This document shows, piece by piece, positions 38,986-48,343 of a DNA stretch of 64,000 nt. A program made the position numbers and the translations under genes. How positions within the stretch are numbered: the stretch's first letter is position 1; the number at the start of each line of letters is the position of its first letter. Below the pieces are notes generated by a model, which saw nothing but the letters and a program-made list of their open reading frames with translations, did no database searches and had not been told where the DNA came from. Source of the DNA: Paracidovorax avenae (GTDB taxonomy: Bacteria; Pseudomonadota; Gammaproteobacteria; Burkholderiales; Burkholderiaceae_C); the NCBI RefSeq assembly GCF_040892545.1, contig NZ_CP156079.1, positions 1,581,001-1,645,000 of the forward strand, read 5' to 3'.

Positions 38986-40519
38986 GGTTCTTGCCCGAGC
39001 GCTTGGCGAGGTACATGCCCTGGTCCGCCCGCCGGATCGCTTCCACCGTCGTCTCCTGCGGCGCGAGCTGCGCCACGCCGGCGCTGAAGGTGATGAGCAC
39101 CTTTTCCTGGTCCTTGAGGAAGTAGCGCGTGGTCAGCTCGCGCTGCAGGCGGGCCATGGCTTCCACGCCCTGGGCCAGGACGGTGTCCGGCAGGATGATC
39201 ACGAACTCCTCGCCCCCGTAGCGGGCGAGTTGGTCCTGCGGACGCATCACCTCGCGCGTCACGCCCGCCAGGTGCTTGAGCGCCTCGTCCCCGCCCGTAT
39301 GCCCCAGGCGGTCGTTGATGGCCTTGAAATTGTCCAGGTCCAGCAGCGCGACGCACAGCGGCGCGTCGTTGCGCAGCGCGCGGGCCACTTCGCGTTCCAG
39401 TGCCTCGTCCAGGCCCTTGCGGTTCAGCGAGCCGGTCAGCGGATCGTGCCGCGCCTGGGCGCTGGCCCGGTCCAGTTCTTCCTGCAGCTTGGCGATCTCG
39501 GCGTGTCTCGCCTCGGAGCGCTCGCGCAATTCCTGCAGTTCATCGCGCGTCAGGCGCGTGTCGAGCGCCATCGCACGCGTCGCTCCCATCACCTCCTCGA
39601 GCAGCGGCGTGATCTGGTCCAGGCTCGTGGCCTGTCCGATCTGCTCGGCGCAGCGCTCCATCTTCTCGTGGTAGGTGCTGCTGGACGCGGTGATCTGCGC
39701 GAGCCGTTCGATGAACGTGGCCAGCAGCTCCTTCATCTGCTGCTGCGCCTGCACGGTGCGCTCCCGCGCCTCGTTCTGCTTGAAGATCACGTCCTTGAGC
39801 CGGCGCTGCACGTCGTCCAGCCGGCGCAGCGTGAGCGGCGGCGTGGAGGCTGCCTTGAGGGCTTCGGCCTGCCCCTGCAGCCAGTGGTCGTCCTGGCTCA
39901 GCACCGCGATGTTCTCGAACACCATGTGCAGCAGGGTCAGCAGGCCGGAGCGGATCGCCGCCTGGTCCTCGGTGGCGAAGGAGAGCCGGTAGCTGAAGTT
40001 GTTGAGCATCAGCGCCAGCGTGGAAACCGGCGGTGCGGGCTGGCGCAGGAACTGCGTGAGCTGCGCCGCCAGCTCGTGGACGCGCGCGTCGTCCTCGCCC
40101 AGTGCCGGCAGCGTGTTGTCGATCAGGCGGGCCAGTTGCTCCGCCATGTCTTCTGGCAGCACCGTGGTGGCGCCGGCCGGGGCGGCCGTCAGCGGCGCCG
40201 GGGCCGTCTCCACGGGGGTGGCGCCACCGGCATGCAGGCCGAGGTTCGCATAGCCCACCAGAACGCCCTGCATCAGTGACCAGTCCGCCTGCTCGATGGC
40301 TGTCTCGAACTGGCCGAGCAGCCGCTTCTGGGCGGGCGTCTGGCCGGGGAGCACCCGCAGGATGTGGCGCAACTGGGCGTCAGGGAAGGTCGGGGCCGTG
40401 CGCGTGCCGGCGATCTCCTCGTACAGCGCCTGGTAGTTGTCCGGGGTGGGCGCGAGGCGGCGGGCTGCCAGCTGTTTGAGGGTTTCTCGCGCGATCTCTG
40501 AAGGGGGGCGGTCGGCCAT
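38969..40519 (-). CDS. GGDEF-domain diguanylate cyclase
   Basis: A 516-aa cytosolic protein with no membrane helix. A helical N-terminal region of about 340 residues, partly coiled coil (RDELQELRERSEARHAEIAK near its end), is followed by the GGDEF domain. Substrate motif DPLTGSLNRKGL and the active-site signature YGGEEFVIILP are intact. An RxxD inhibitory site (RPQD) sits exactly five residues before GGEEF, so product inhibition is expected. It makes c-di-GMP. The start is the ATG giving MADRPPSEIARE. It overlaps phoD downstream. Confidence 0.93.
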   Translation of the reverse strand: MADRPPSEIARETLKQLAARRLAPTPDNYQALYEEIAGTRTAPTFPDAQLRHILRVLPGQTPAQKRLLGQFETAIEQADWSLMQGVLVGYANLGLHAGGATPVETAPAPLTAAPAGATTVLPEDMAEQLARLIDNTLPALGEDDARVHELAAQLTQFLRQPAPPVSTLALMLNNFSYRLSFATEDQAAIRSGLLTLLHMVFENIAVLSQDDHWLQGQAEALKAASTPPLTLRRLDDVQRRLKDVIFKQNEARERTVQAQQQMKELLATFIERLAQITASSSTYHEKMERCAEQIGQATSLDQITPLLEEVMGATRAMALDTRLTRDELQELRERSEARHAEIAKLQEELDRASAQARHDPLTGSLNRKGLDEALEREVARALRNDAPLCVALLDLDNFKAINDRLGHTGGDEALKHLAGVTREVMRPQDQLARYGGEEFVIILPDTVLAQGVEAMARLQRELTTRYFLKDQEKVLITFSAGVAQLAPQETTVEAIRRADQGMYLAKRSGKNRVMAA

Positions 40520-40661
40520 CGGGCATGCACGGCAGATGATGGGGTCCCGAGTGTGACAGACGGCGGACGCCTTGAACAGCACGGCCGCAGGGGCCCCGCA
40601 GGCCGCCGCGGCGGTTCCGCGGGGCGGCACGCGGCGCCGTGGCCGGGCCGCCGCCGCAAGC

Positions 40662-41636
40662 TTAGTTCACCAGCACCAGCTTGCCCTGAACGGCCCGCGA
40701 CGCCATCCGTTCGTAGGCTGCATGCAACTGGGCCATGGGCATGGTGCGGTCGATCACCGGCTTGACCGCGCCTTCGCCATACCAGCGCGCCAGCTCGGCC
40801 ATCATGGCCGCGTTCGCCTTCGGTTCGCGCCGGGAGAACTCGCCCCAGAACACGCCCACGATCGATGCCCCCTTGAGCAGCGCCAGGTTCAGGGGCAGCG
40901 AGGGGATCGGGCCGGCCGCGAAGCCCACCACCAGGTAGCGCCCGCGCCAGGCGATGGAGCGGAAGGCCGGCTCGGTGAAGTCGCCGCCCACGGGGTCGTA
41001 GATCACGTCCGGGCCCTTGCCGTCCGTGAGACCCTTGATCGCCTCGCGCAGGTTTTCCGCGCTGTAGTTGATCACCGCATCGGCGCCGGTCGAAAGGCAC
41101 AGCGCGCATTTCTCGTCCGAGGAGGCCGCCGCGATCACGCGCGCGCCCATCTTCTTGGCGATCTGGATGGCCGCGGTGCCCACGCCGCCGGCCGCGCCCA
41201 GCACCAGCACCGTCTCGCCGGCCCGCAGCTGTGCCCGGTCCACCAGCGCATGGTGCGACGTGGCGTAGATCATGATGAAGGCCGCGGCGTCCACGTGCGG
41301 GAAGCCGTCCGGCAGCGGCATGCACAGCGCCGCGGGCGCGATGGCATGGGTCGCGAAGCCACCGGTTCCCGTCAGGCAGGCCACGTTCTGCCCCACGCGC
41401 AGGTGCTCCACGCCTTCGCCCACGGCCTGGACCACGCCGGCATACTCCGAACCCGGCACGAACGGCGGATCGGGCTTCATCTGGTACTTGTTCTGCACGA
41501 TCAGCAGATCGGGAAAGTTCAGGCTCGCGGCGCGGATCTCGATCAGCACCTCGCCACGCTTCGGGACGGGCGTAGGCAGCTCGGTCCAGGCGAGGTTGTC
41601 CACGCCCGTGGGCTGGGTGCAAAGCCATGCATGCAT
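40662..41636 (-). CDS. NADPH:quinone oxidoreductase family (zinc-free MDR) protein
   Basis: A 324-aa medium-chain dehydrogenase/reductase. The GroES-like N-terminal half contains IRAASLNFPDLLIVQNKYQ and VPGSEYAGVVQAVGEGV. The nucleotide-binding domain has GAAGGVGTAAIQIAKKMGA near residue 150. The Cys/His set for catalytic zinc is lacking, as in quinone oxidoreductases and enoyl-thioester reductases. The ATG has AAGGAG before it. Monocistronic between a GC-rich gap and the divergent surE. Confidence 0.92.
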   Translation of the reverse strand: MHAWLCTQPTGVDNLAWTELPTPVPKRGEVLIEIRAASLNFPDLLIVQNKYQMKPDPPFVPGSEYAGVVQAVGEGVEHLRVGQNVACLTGTGGFATHAIAPAALCMPLPDGFPHVDAAAFIMIYATSHHALVDRAQLRAGETVLVLGAAGGVGTAAIQIAKKMGARVIAAASSDEKCALCLSTGADAVINYSAENLREAIKGLTDGKGPDVIYDPVGGDFTEPAFRSIAWRGRYLVVGFAAGPIPSLPLNLALLKGASIVGVFWGEFSRREPKANAAMMAELARWYGEGAVKPVIDRTMPMAQLHAAYERMASRAVQGKLVLVN

Positions 41637-41777
41637 GCGGAGTCTCCTTCGGTGGTTGCGCGGGCATCATAGGCGCCCGGTGCGCGGGGGCGATGTCCCT
41701 GGAGCGACGGCCCCCCGCCGGCGGCCCTCCGTGGGGCGGGCCCTACAATCTTCGCGCACTCCGCCCTCAGCGACCCC

Positions 41778-42569
41778 ATGAAGATCCTTCTTTCCAACGA
41801 TGACGGCTACCAGGCGCCGGGCATCGTGGCGCTCCATGCCGCACTGCGCGAGATCCCCGGCGTCGATGTCGACGTGGTGGCTCCAGAGCACAACAACAGT
41901 GCCAAGTCCAACGCGCTCACGCTGCATTCGCCCCTGTACGTCCACCAGGCGGCCAACGGCTTCCGCTACGTGAACGGCACCCCCGCCGACTGCGTGCACA
42001 TCGCGCTCACCGGGCTGCTGGGCTTCCGGCCCGACCTGGTCGTCTCCGGCATCAACAATGGCGCCAACATGGGCGACGACACCATCTATTCCGGCACCGT
42101 GGGTGCGGCCATGGAGGGCTACCTGTTCGGCGTGCCGGCCATCGCCTTTTCCCAGGTGGACAAGGGGTGGGGCGAAATCGAGTCGGCCGCGCGCAAGGCG
42201 CGCGAAATGATCGAGCAGATGCACGCGCAGCACCTGGTCGGGGAGGTGCCCTGGCTGCTGAACGTCAATATTCCCAACCTGCCTTTCGAACAACTGCGCC
42301 CGGTGAAGGTCTGCCGCCTGGGCCGGCGCCATGCGGCCGAGCGGGTGATCGAGCAGGAGAGTCCGCGCGGCGAGCGCATGTACTGGATCGGCGGCGCCGG
42401 CCCGGCCAAGGACGACTCCGAGGGCACGGATTTCCACGCCACCGCGCTCGGCCACGTGGCGCTCACCCCCCTGAAGGTGGACCTGACCGACCACGAGGGC
42501 CTGGCGTACTGGTCCGACACGGCGGGGCGCCTCGCCCAGCCATCGGCCGAGGCCGCCGGGGCGCTGTGA
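41778..42569 (+). CDS. surE: 5'/3'-nucleotidase SurE
   Basis: A 263-aa metal-dependent nucleotidase/exopolyphosphatase linked to stress survival. The N-terminus [16 protein letters not shown] carries the metal-binding DD pair. [15 protein letters not shown] and [19 protein letters not shown] are the active-site loops. A TACAAT -10-like hexamer lies about 30 bp before the ATG, without a clear -35. It begins the surE-pcm-nlpD-rluD series; its TGA overlaps the next ATG as ATGA-type TGATG. Confidence 0.97.
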   Translation: MKILLSNDDGYQAPGIVALHAALREIPGVDVDVVAPEHNNSAKSNALTLHSPLYVHQAANGFRYVNGTPADCVHIALTGLLGFRPDLVVSGINNGANMGDDTIYSGTVGAAMEGYLFGVPAIAFSQVDKGWGEIESAARKAREMIEQMHAQHLVGEVPWLLNVNIPNLPFEQLRPVKVCRLGRRHAAERVIEQESPRGERMYWIGGAGPAKDDSEGTDFHATALGHVALTPLKVDLTDHEGLAYWSDTAGRLAQPSAEAAGAL

Positions 42570-43354
42570 TGCATCGGCGGCCCGGTTTTCCCGCTCGGCT
42601 CGATACGCCGCCCGCGCCCGGCGCGCCACGTGCACCGGCGCCCGCGCGCGCCCCGCTGCCCGGAGGTGGTCCGGCGGCCGGGCCGGTGCCGCACGGACTG
42701 GGGCTGGATTCAGCCGCCGTGCGCGCGCGCATGGTGCAGCGCCTCGCCGCCGGCGGGATCACGTCGCCCGCCGTGCTCCAGGCCATGGGCTCGGTGGAGC
42801 GGCACCGTTTCGTGGACACCGCGCTCGTCAACCAGGCCTACGAGGACACCAGCCTGCCCATCGGTCTCGGGCAGACGATCTCCAAGCCCAGCATCGTGGC
42901 CCGCATGACCGAACTGCTGCTGGGGGCCGAGGGCGCCCGCGCGGGCGGCCTGGGGCGCGTGCTGGAAATCGGCACCGGATGCGGCTACCAGGCCGCGGTG
43001 CTCGCCCGGGTGGCGCGGGAGGTGTACACCATCGAGCGGCTGCGCGCGTTGCATGAGAAGGCCCGCGACAATCTGCGCCCCTGGCGGTTGACCAATGCGC
43101 ACCTGATCCTGGGCGACGGCATGGCCGGCTACGCCAAGGGCGCACCCTATGCCGCCATCATCGCCGCCGCGGGCGGTGAAACCATTCCCGACGCCTGGGT
43201 CCAACAGCTCGCCGTGGGAGGGCGCCTCGTCGCCCCCATGGCCGCGGCGGGCGGGCGGCAGGTCCTCGTCGTGATCGACAGGACTCCCCACGGGCTTCAG
43301 CAGAGCACGTTGGAGGCCGTACATTTTGTCCCCCTAAAATCGGGGATTGCCTGA
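42569..43354 (+). CDS. pcm: Protein-L-isoaspartate O-methyltransferase
   Basis: A 261-aa SAM-dependent enzyme that starts repair of isoaspartyl residues in aged proteins. A Pro/Ala/Gly-rich N-terminal extension of about 45 residues precedes the fold, longer than E. coli Pcm (208 aa). Motifs include LPIGLGQTISKPSIVARMTE and the SAM-binding VLEIGTGCGYQAAVLARV. The start overlaps the surE stop (TGATG), which sets it. nlpD follows in 11 bp. Confidence 0.94.
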   Translation: MHRRPGFPARLDTPPAPGAPRAPAPARAPLPGGGPAAGPVPHGLGLDSAAVRARMVQRLAAGGITSPAVLQAMGSVERHRFVDTALVNQAYEDTSLPIGLGQTISKPSIVARMTELLLGAEGARAGGLGRVLEIGTGCGYQAAVLARVAREVYTIERLRALHEKARDNLRPWRLTNAHLILGDGMAGYAKGAPYAAIIAAAGGETIPDAWVQQLAVGGRLVAPMAAAGGRQVLVVIDRTPHGLQQSTLEAVHFVPLKSGIA

Positions 43355-43365
43355 AGGAATTGCTT

Positions 43366-44265
43366 ATGCTGGTATCGCGTGGTCTTGTGGCTTGGAGTTC
43401 GGTGGCGTTGGCGGTCGTGGTGCTGGCCGGCTGCGGAACCCGCGTCAACAGGGCTCCGGTGGAAGACCGCGGCACCGCCGCATCTTCCTCGTCCACTGCG
43501 CCGCAGTCCGGCGTCGTCGTCGGCACGCCGCCGAAGCCCCTGCCGGGGGCCGAGAACGCCGGCAAGCCCGGCTACTACAGCGTGAAGCCCGGCGACACCC
43601 TCATCCGCATCGGGCTCGAATCCGGCCAGAGCTGGAAGGACATCGCCCGCTGGAACAACCTGGACAACCCCAACCTCATCGAGGTCGGCCAGGTGCTGCG
43701 GGTCGTGCCGCCCGGCACCACGCCGCCCGCGCAGGTAGCCGCCGATACCGGCGTGGTCACACGCCCCGTAACCTCCACCGCCATCGCACCCGCCCCGGCG
43801 GCGTCCGGTGCGAGCGCGCCGCGCAGCGGTGCATCCGCCGTGGCGGCAGCGCCGGCTCCGGCACCCGCCCCGGCCCCGGCTGCCGGCGGCGGCGATGACG
43901 ACATGGCCTTCATCTGGCCGGCGTCGGGCTCGCTGGTGGCCGGCTTCGACGAGGCCCGCAACAAGGGCTACGACATCGCCGGCAAGGCGGGCGACCCGGT
44001 GCTGGCCGCGGCCGACGGGCGCGTGGTGTATGCCGGCGCGGGCCTGCGCGGCTACGGCAACCTGGTGATCCTCAAGCACAACAACACCTACCTGACGGCG
44101 TACGCCCACAACCAGACGCTGCTGGTCAAGGAAGACCAGTCGGTTCGGCGCGGCCAGAAGATCGCCGAAATGGGCAGTTCCGACACCGACCGCGTGAAGC
44201 TGCACTTCGAGATCCGCCGCCAGGGCAAGCCCGTGGACCCGGCGCGCTACCTGCCCGCGCGTTGA
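43366..44265 (+). CDS. nlpD: NlpD-like lipoprotein (LysM plus M23 domain), amidase activator
   Basis: A 299-aa envelope lipoprotein. The lipobox is VVLAGC near residue 22. One LysM repeat follows (YYSVKPGDTLIRIGLESGQS), then an Ala/Pro linker and a C-terminal LytM/M23 domain (LRGYGNLVILKHNNTYLTAY). The first zinc ligand His of active M23 enzymes is replaced by Asn in ARNKGYDIAG, as in E. coli NlpD, so it should activate an amidase rather than cut peptidoglycan. The start is the ATG with AAGGA upstream. rpoS, often next, is not here; rluD follows with a TTGA overlap. Confidence 0.93.
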   Translation: MLVSRGLVAWSSVALAVVVLAGCGTRVNRAPVEDRGTAASSSSTAPQSGVVVGTPPKPLPGAENAGKPGYYSVKPGDTLIRIGLESGQSWKDIARWNNLDNPNLIEVGQVLRVVPPGTTPPAQVAADTGVVTRPVTSTAIAPAPAASGASAPRSGASAVAAAPAPAPAPAPAAGGGDDDMAFIWPASGSLVAGFDEARNKGYDIAGKAGDPVLAAADGRVVYAGAGLRGYGNLVILKHNNTYLTAYAHNQTLLVKEDQSVRRGQKIAEMGSSDTDRVKLHFEIRRQGKPVDPARYLPAR

Positions 44266-45281
44266 GTCCCGTCGCGCCCCCATCCGCCAATGGCCTCCCC
44301 GAGGGCCTGGCGGACGATCCGGCCGAGGCGGAAGACGGCTCCGACGCCGCGGAAACCCGGGTCGTGCAGGCATCCTCCGCGCAGCACGGTGCCCGGCTCG
44401 ACAAGGCGCTGGCGGAACTCGTGCCCGAGTTCTCCCGCAGCTATCTCCAGCAGTTGCTGGGCGAGGGCGGGGTGCTGGTCAACGGCCGCGCGGCGGCCAA
44501 GCCGTCGGCCCGCGTGCAGGCCGGCGACGTGCTCTCGGTCGAGCTGCGGCCCACGCCCCAGAGCCAGGCATTCCGCCCGGAAGCCATGGCGCTGGACACC
44601 GTGTACGAGGACGAGCACCTGCGCATCGTCAACAAGCCGGCCGGACTGGTCGTGCATCCCGCTCCCGGCAACTGGAGCGGCACGCTGCTCAACGGCCTGC
44701 TTGCGCTGGATCCGCGGGCCGGCAACGTGCCCCGGGCGGGCATCGTCCACCGGCTCGACAAGGACACCAGCGGCCTCATGGTCGTCGCGCGCGAGCGCTC
44801 CGTGATGGACGCGCTCGTGCGGATGATCGCCGCGCGCGAGGTCAGCCGCCAGTACCTGGCCCTGGGGCACCGTGCCTGGCAGGGAGCCCAGACCCGCGTG
44901 GTGGAAGAGGCCATCGGACGCGATCCGCGCAACCGGCTGCGCATGGCGGCGGTGGACCTGGCCGCGCATGCCGGCAAGCCGGCCCGCACCGACATCGCCG
45001 TGCTCGACACGTGCGAAGACGGCTGCCTGGTGCACTGCACGCTCCACACGGGGCGCACCCACCAGATCCGCGTTCACATGGCGTGGCTGCGGCATCCGCT
45101 CGTGGCCGATGCGCTCTATGGCGGCGAGCCGGCGGTGGGCCTGTCCCGGCAGGCGCTGCACGCCTACCGCCTGGCGTTCGCCCATCCCGTTACCGGGCAG
45201 CCCTTGCTTTTCCATGCGCCGCTGCCTGGCGACATGGCCGGCGCGCTCCAGGCCTGGGGCCTACGCTACAATCCGGCCTGA
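44262..45281 (+). CDS. rluD: RluA-family 23S rRNA pseudouridine synthase (RluD)
   Basis: A 339-aa enzyme. The N-terminal S4 domain (ARLDKALAELVPEFSRSYLQ) is followed by a catalytic domain with the nucleophile Asp in GIVHRLDKDTSGLMVVA and with HTGRTHQIRVHMAWLRHPLV. RluD makes the three pseudouridines of helix 69. The start is uncertain: a TTG overlapping the nlpD stop (TTGA) gives about 35 residues before S4, and no ATG precedes the domain. A TACAAT-like hexamer near its 3' end may belong to the scpB promoter. Confidence 0.92.
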   Translation: MSPVAPPSANGLPEGLADDPAEAEDGSDAAETRVVQASSAQHGARLDKALAELVPEFSRSYLQQLLGEGGVLVNGRAAAKPSARVQAGDVLSVELRPTPQSQAFRPEAMALDTVYEDEHLRIVNKPAGLVVHPAPGNWSGTLLNGLLALDPRAGNVPRAGIVHRLDKDTSGLMVVARERSVMDALVRMIAAREVSRQYLALGHRAWQGAQTRVVEEAIGRDPRNRLRMAAVDLAAHAGKPARTDIAVLDTCEDGCLVHCTLHTGRTHQIRVHMAWLRHPLVADALYGGEPAVGLSRQALHAYRLAFAHPVTGQPLLFHAPLPGDMAGALQAWGLRYNPA

Positions 45282-45551
45282 ACGCGGCCTTCCGGCCGCC
45301 CGGCCTCATCGGGCCCCGCCGCGCGCCGTGCCGTCCCGATCGAACGCCCCGCCGCTCCCGCGGCCCACGCCTGCCACCAGAGCGGCTGACAAAACTGTAT
45401 CGCTGCCTTCCCGTCCGCACCCCTCGCGGGCCGTGCCCCTTCCGGCATGGGCCTGCATGGCGGGCCAGCAGAGTTCTGCCAGCCGCTGGAGCCTCCCAAC
45501 CTCGTGCGGTGCCCCGCGGCCAGCGGCACCGCCAATCGCCATCGCTGAACC

Positions 45552-46295
45552 ATGAATACGGTGGATGCCAAACGGGTCCTCGAAACCGCGCTGATCTGTG
45601 CGCCGCAGCCCGCGACGCTGCGGGAGTTGCGCACGCTCTTCCAGGATGCGCTGGGCGCCGACACCATCAAGCTGTTGCTGGTGGAGCTGCAGCAGGAGTG
45701 GTCCCGGCGCGGCGTGGAGCTCGTGCAGGTGGCATCGGGCTGGCGTTTCCAGAGCCGGCCCGAGATGCGCGAGTACCTCGACCGGCTCCATCCCGAGAAG
45801 CCCCCGCGCTATACGCGCGCTGCCCTCGAGACACTGGCCATCATCGCCTACCGGCAGCCCGTCACCCGTGGCGATATCGAAGAGATCCGCGGCGTGACCG
45901 TCAACAGCCTGATCCTCAAGCAACTCGAGGACCGGGGCTGGGTGGAGGTGATCGGGCACCGCGAGACCGTCGGCCGTCCCGCCCTGTTCGCGACCACCCG
46001 CCAGTTTCTCGACGACCTGGGGCTGAAATCCCTGGACGAGCTGCCCATGCTGGAAAATCCCGCTGTCCAGTCCAGTGTCCTGGAGGCCCTGGAGCGCGGG
46101 GCCGCGGAACCAGGAGACGACGGACCGGAGGATGCCGCCGAGGCGCCTCCCGCCTCGCCCGCGGAGCCCGACTCCGCCGATGCCGCCTCGACCGTCCCGG
46201 AAGACGCCGCACCCACAGAATCACCGACGACCGCCGATGACGATTCGGAGCCCCGGCGCCCCGAACCTCCGGTCCCTCCCGAAAGCACGCCATGA
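45552..46295 (+). CDS. scpB: Segregation and condensation protein B
   Basis: A 247-aa partner of the Smc-ScpA condensin. Two winged-helix domains occupy about residues 1-165, with the signature [20 protein letters not shown] and [20 protein letters not shown]. The last ~70 residues are an acidic, Pro/Ala-rich tail, probably disordered. It overlaps rluB by ATGA. The 270-bp gap before it holds no recognisable gene. scpA is not adjacent, which is unusual since the two are often paired. Confidence 0.93.
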   Translation: MNTVDAKRVLETALICAPQPATLRELRTLFQDALGADTIKLLLVELQQEWSRRGVELVQVASGWRFQSRPEMREYLDRLHPEKPPRYTRAALETLAIIAYRQPVTRGDIEEIRGVTVNSLILKQLEDRGWVEVIGHRETVGRPALFATTRQFLDDLGLKSLDELPMLENPAVQSSVLEALERGAAEPGDDGPEDAAEAPPASPAEPDSADAASTVPEDAAPTESPTTADDDSEPRRPEPPVPPESTP

Positions 46296-47755
46296 ATCCA
46301 TCCGAGCCCGATCACGACGGAGCCGCCGCTGCCCCGCAACCCGCAGCCGACGGCGCCTCCGCGGCCCAGAAGCCCGCCCGCCGCGCGCCGCGCAAGCGGG
46401 CCGCGGCCCCCGCTGCCGGGCCCGAATCCGCCACGGCTCCCGATCCTGTGTCCGGCCTGCCCGCCGATGGCGCCGCCATCGCCCAGGCAGCGTCCGAACC
46501 CGCTCCGCCGGAAGCCACCCCGGGCGACGGCGATACCGCTGCGCCCGGGGTGCACCCGGCCGCTCCTGCCCGGAAGCCGCCGCGGGATCGCAGGGAGCAG
46601 GCGCCGCGTGGGCCGCGCGGCCGCCCGAACCCTGCCACGCCGGAGGGCTACCGGTTCGACGACGTGGTCTCGGGCCAGCTCGACGCCGATGAAGACCGCG
46701 CCGACGTCGCGCCCGCCAAGCGCGTGCTGCCGCCGCAGGTGGAAATGCCCAAGCTGCACAAGGTCCTGGCCCAGGCCGGACTGGGTTCCCGGCTGGAGAT
46801 GGAGCAGCTCATCCTCGAAGGCCGCATCTCCGTCAACAACGAGCCGGCCCACATCGGGCAGCGCGTCCAGTACGGGGACCAGGTCAAGGTCAACGGCCGG
46901 CCCATCCGCTACCGCATCGATCCGCCCGCACCCCGGGTGATCGCCTACCACAAGCCCGTCGGCGAAGTCGTCACCCACGACGATCCCCAGAACCGGCCCA
47001 CCGTGTTCCGCAAGCTCCCGCGCCTGGCCCACGGCAAATGGCAGTCCGTGGGGCGCCTGGACCTGAACACCGAAGGCCTGCTGCTCTTCACCAGCGCGGG
47101 CGAACTGGCCAACAAGCTCATGCACCCCCGTTTCGGCCTGGAGCGGGAATACGCGGTGCGCGTGCTGGGCGCCCTGAGCAACGAGGAGAAGCAGCGCCTG
47201 CTCGACGGCGTCCAGCTCGAGGACGGCATGGCCGCCTTCGGCTCCATCGAGGACGGCGGGGGCGAGGGCTCGAATTGCTGGTACCGCGTCACCATCTCCG
47301 AAGGCCGCAATCGCGAGGTGCGGCGCATGCTCGAGTCGGTGGGGCACGCTGTCAGCCGCCTCATTCGCATCCGCTACGGCTCCATGATGCTGCCGCGCGG
47401 CCTCAAGCGCGGCGCGTGGCTGGAACTGGACGAGCGCGACATCCGCGCGCTGATGCAGGCTGCCGGCGCCGACATGCCGCGCCCCGCCGGGCCGGGCGCC
47501 GCCGCGGGCGACCGCAAGGGAAGCGGCCCGCGCAAGGGCAGTGGGCGTGGCCAGGGTGGCCCCGGTGGCCCGGCGCCCCGGGGCGACTATTTCAATCCGC
47601 CCGCTGGCGGCCGGGGCAAGCGCGACGCGCCGGCCTCCAGCCAGCCCGATCCGATGAAGACCTCCGTGGGCTACATCGGCAGCGACAGCCTCGCGCGGCA
47701 CCGCCAGGACCAGAAGCAAAAACGCAAGGCCTTCCAGAAGCGCGGCGGGCGCTGA
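46292..47755 (+). CDS. rluB: 23S rRNA pseudouridine synthase RluB
   Basis: A 487-aa RsuA-family enzyme with long low-complexity ends. About 145 N-terminal residues are Ala/Pro/Arg-rich. The S4 domain ([20 protein letters not shown]) and catalytic domain ([20 protein letters not shown], with the nucleophile Asp) follow, and then a basic Gly/Arg/Lys-rich tail (for example [19 protein letters not shown]). Such tails probably aid RNA binding. The start is fixed by ATGA overlap with scpB. RluB modifies U2605 in E. coli. Confidence 0.94.
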   Translation: MNPSEPDHDGAAAAPQPAADGASAAQKPARRAPRKRAAAPAAGPESATAPDPVSGLPADGAAIAQAASEPAPPEATPGDGDTAAPGVHPAAPARKPPRDRREQAPRGPRGRPNPATPEGYRFDDVVSGQLDADEDRADVAPAKRVLPPQVEMPKLHKVLAQAGLGSRLEMEQLILEGRISVNNEPAHIGQRVQYGDQVKVNGRPIRYRIDPPAPRVIAYHKPVGEVVTHDDPQNRPTVFRKLPRLAHGKWQSVGRLDLNTEGLLLFTSAGELANKLMHPRFGLEREYAVRVLGALSNEEKQRLLDGVQLEDGMAAFGSIEDGGGEGSNCWYRVTISEGRNREVRRMLESVGHAVSRLIRIRYGSMMLPRGLKRGAWLELDERDIRALMQAAGADMPRPAGPGAAAGDRKGSGPRKGSGRGQGGPGGPAPRGDYFNPPAGGRGKRDAPASSQPDPMKTSVGYIGSDSLARHRQDQKQKRKAFQKRGGR

Positions 47756-47768
47756 GTGCCCTGCCACA

Positions 47769-47795
47769 TTGTGGACAAGTCCTGCCGATTAGAAT
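47769..47795 (+). promoter_or_regulatory. Candidate ndk promoter
   Basis: TTGTGG and TAGAAT lie 15 bp apart in the gap between rluB and ndk, about 50 bp before the ndk ATG. The -10 is good; the -35 and spacing are poor. Confidence 0.3.
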
Positions 47796-47847
47796 CGAGG
47801 GCTTTGTCCGCAGGGCAAAAGTCTTTCTCACCATCCAAGGAAAAACC

Positions 47848-48273
47848 ATGGCTATCGAACGCACCCTCTCCATCATCAAGCCCGACGCAGTCGCCAAGAA
47901 CGTGATCGGCCAGATCTACGCCCGCTTCGAAGCCGCCGGCCTGAAGATCGCCGCCGCACGCATGGCCCACCTGTCGCGCCAGGAAGCCGAGCAGTTCTAC
48001 GCCGTCCACAAGGAGCGTCCCTTCTTCAAGGACCTCGTGGACTTCATGATCTCCGGTCCCGTGATGATCCAGGTGCTCGAAGGCGAGAACGCCATCCTGA
48101 AGAACCGTGAACTGATGGGCGCCACGGACCCGAAGAAGGCCGCCCCCGGCACCATCCGCGCCGACTTCGCCGACAGCATCGACGCCAACGCCGTGCACGG
48201 TTCGGACGCCGCCGAAACGGCCCAGGTGGAAGTGTCCTTCTTCTTCCCCGGCCTGAACATCTACGCACGCTGA
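47848..48273 (+). CDS. ndk: Nucleoside diphosphate kinase
   Basis: A 141-aa enzyme that phosphorylates NDPs to NTPs through a phospho-His. It begins [20 protein letters not shown]; the catalytic His is in [12 protein letters not shown] near residue 117, and [17 protein letters not shown] is the nucleotide-binding region. Full normal length. AAGGA sits eight bases before the ATG; the frame is open far upstream into rluB, but that part is not Ndk-like. rlmN follows 70 bp later. Confidence 0.98.
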   Translation: MAIERTLSIIKPDAVAKNVIGQIYARFEAAGLKIAAARMAHLSRQEAEQFYAVHKERPFFKDLVDFMISGPVMIQVLEGENAILKNRELMGATDPKKAAPGTIRADFADSIDANAVHGSDAAETAQVEVSFFFPGLNIYAR

Positions 48274-48343
48274 TCCCGCTGGCGGCCTGGCACGGCGCCT
48301 GCGCCATGCCCCGGGCCCTGCCGGCCGGAACGGCTCCCCGACG

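Noticed and set aside
45282..45551. Small gene in the rluD-scpB gap
   Set aside because: Open frames here are compositional and lack a convincing start or homology. The gap probably holds only the scpB promoter and leader.
47038..48273. Apparent 411-codon frame that would fuse part of rluB's region to Ndk
   Set aside because: The portion before the Ndk ATG is an out-of-frame reading of rluB. A ribosome site and a normal 141-aa Ndk start at 47848.
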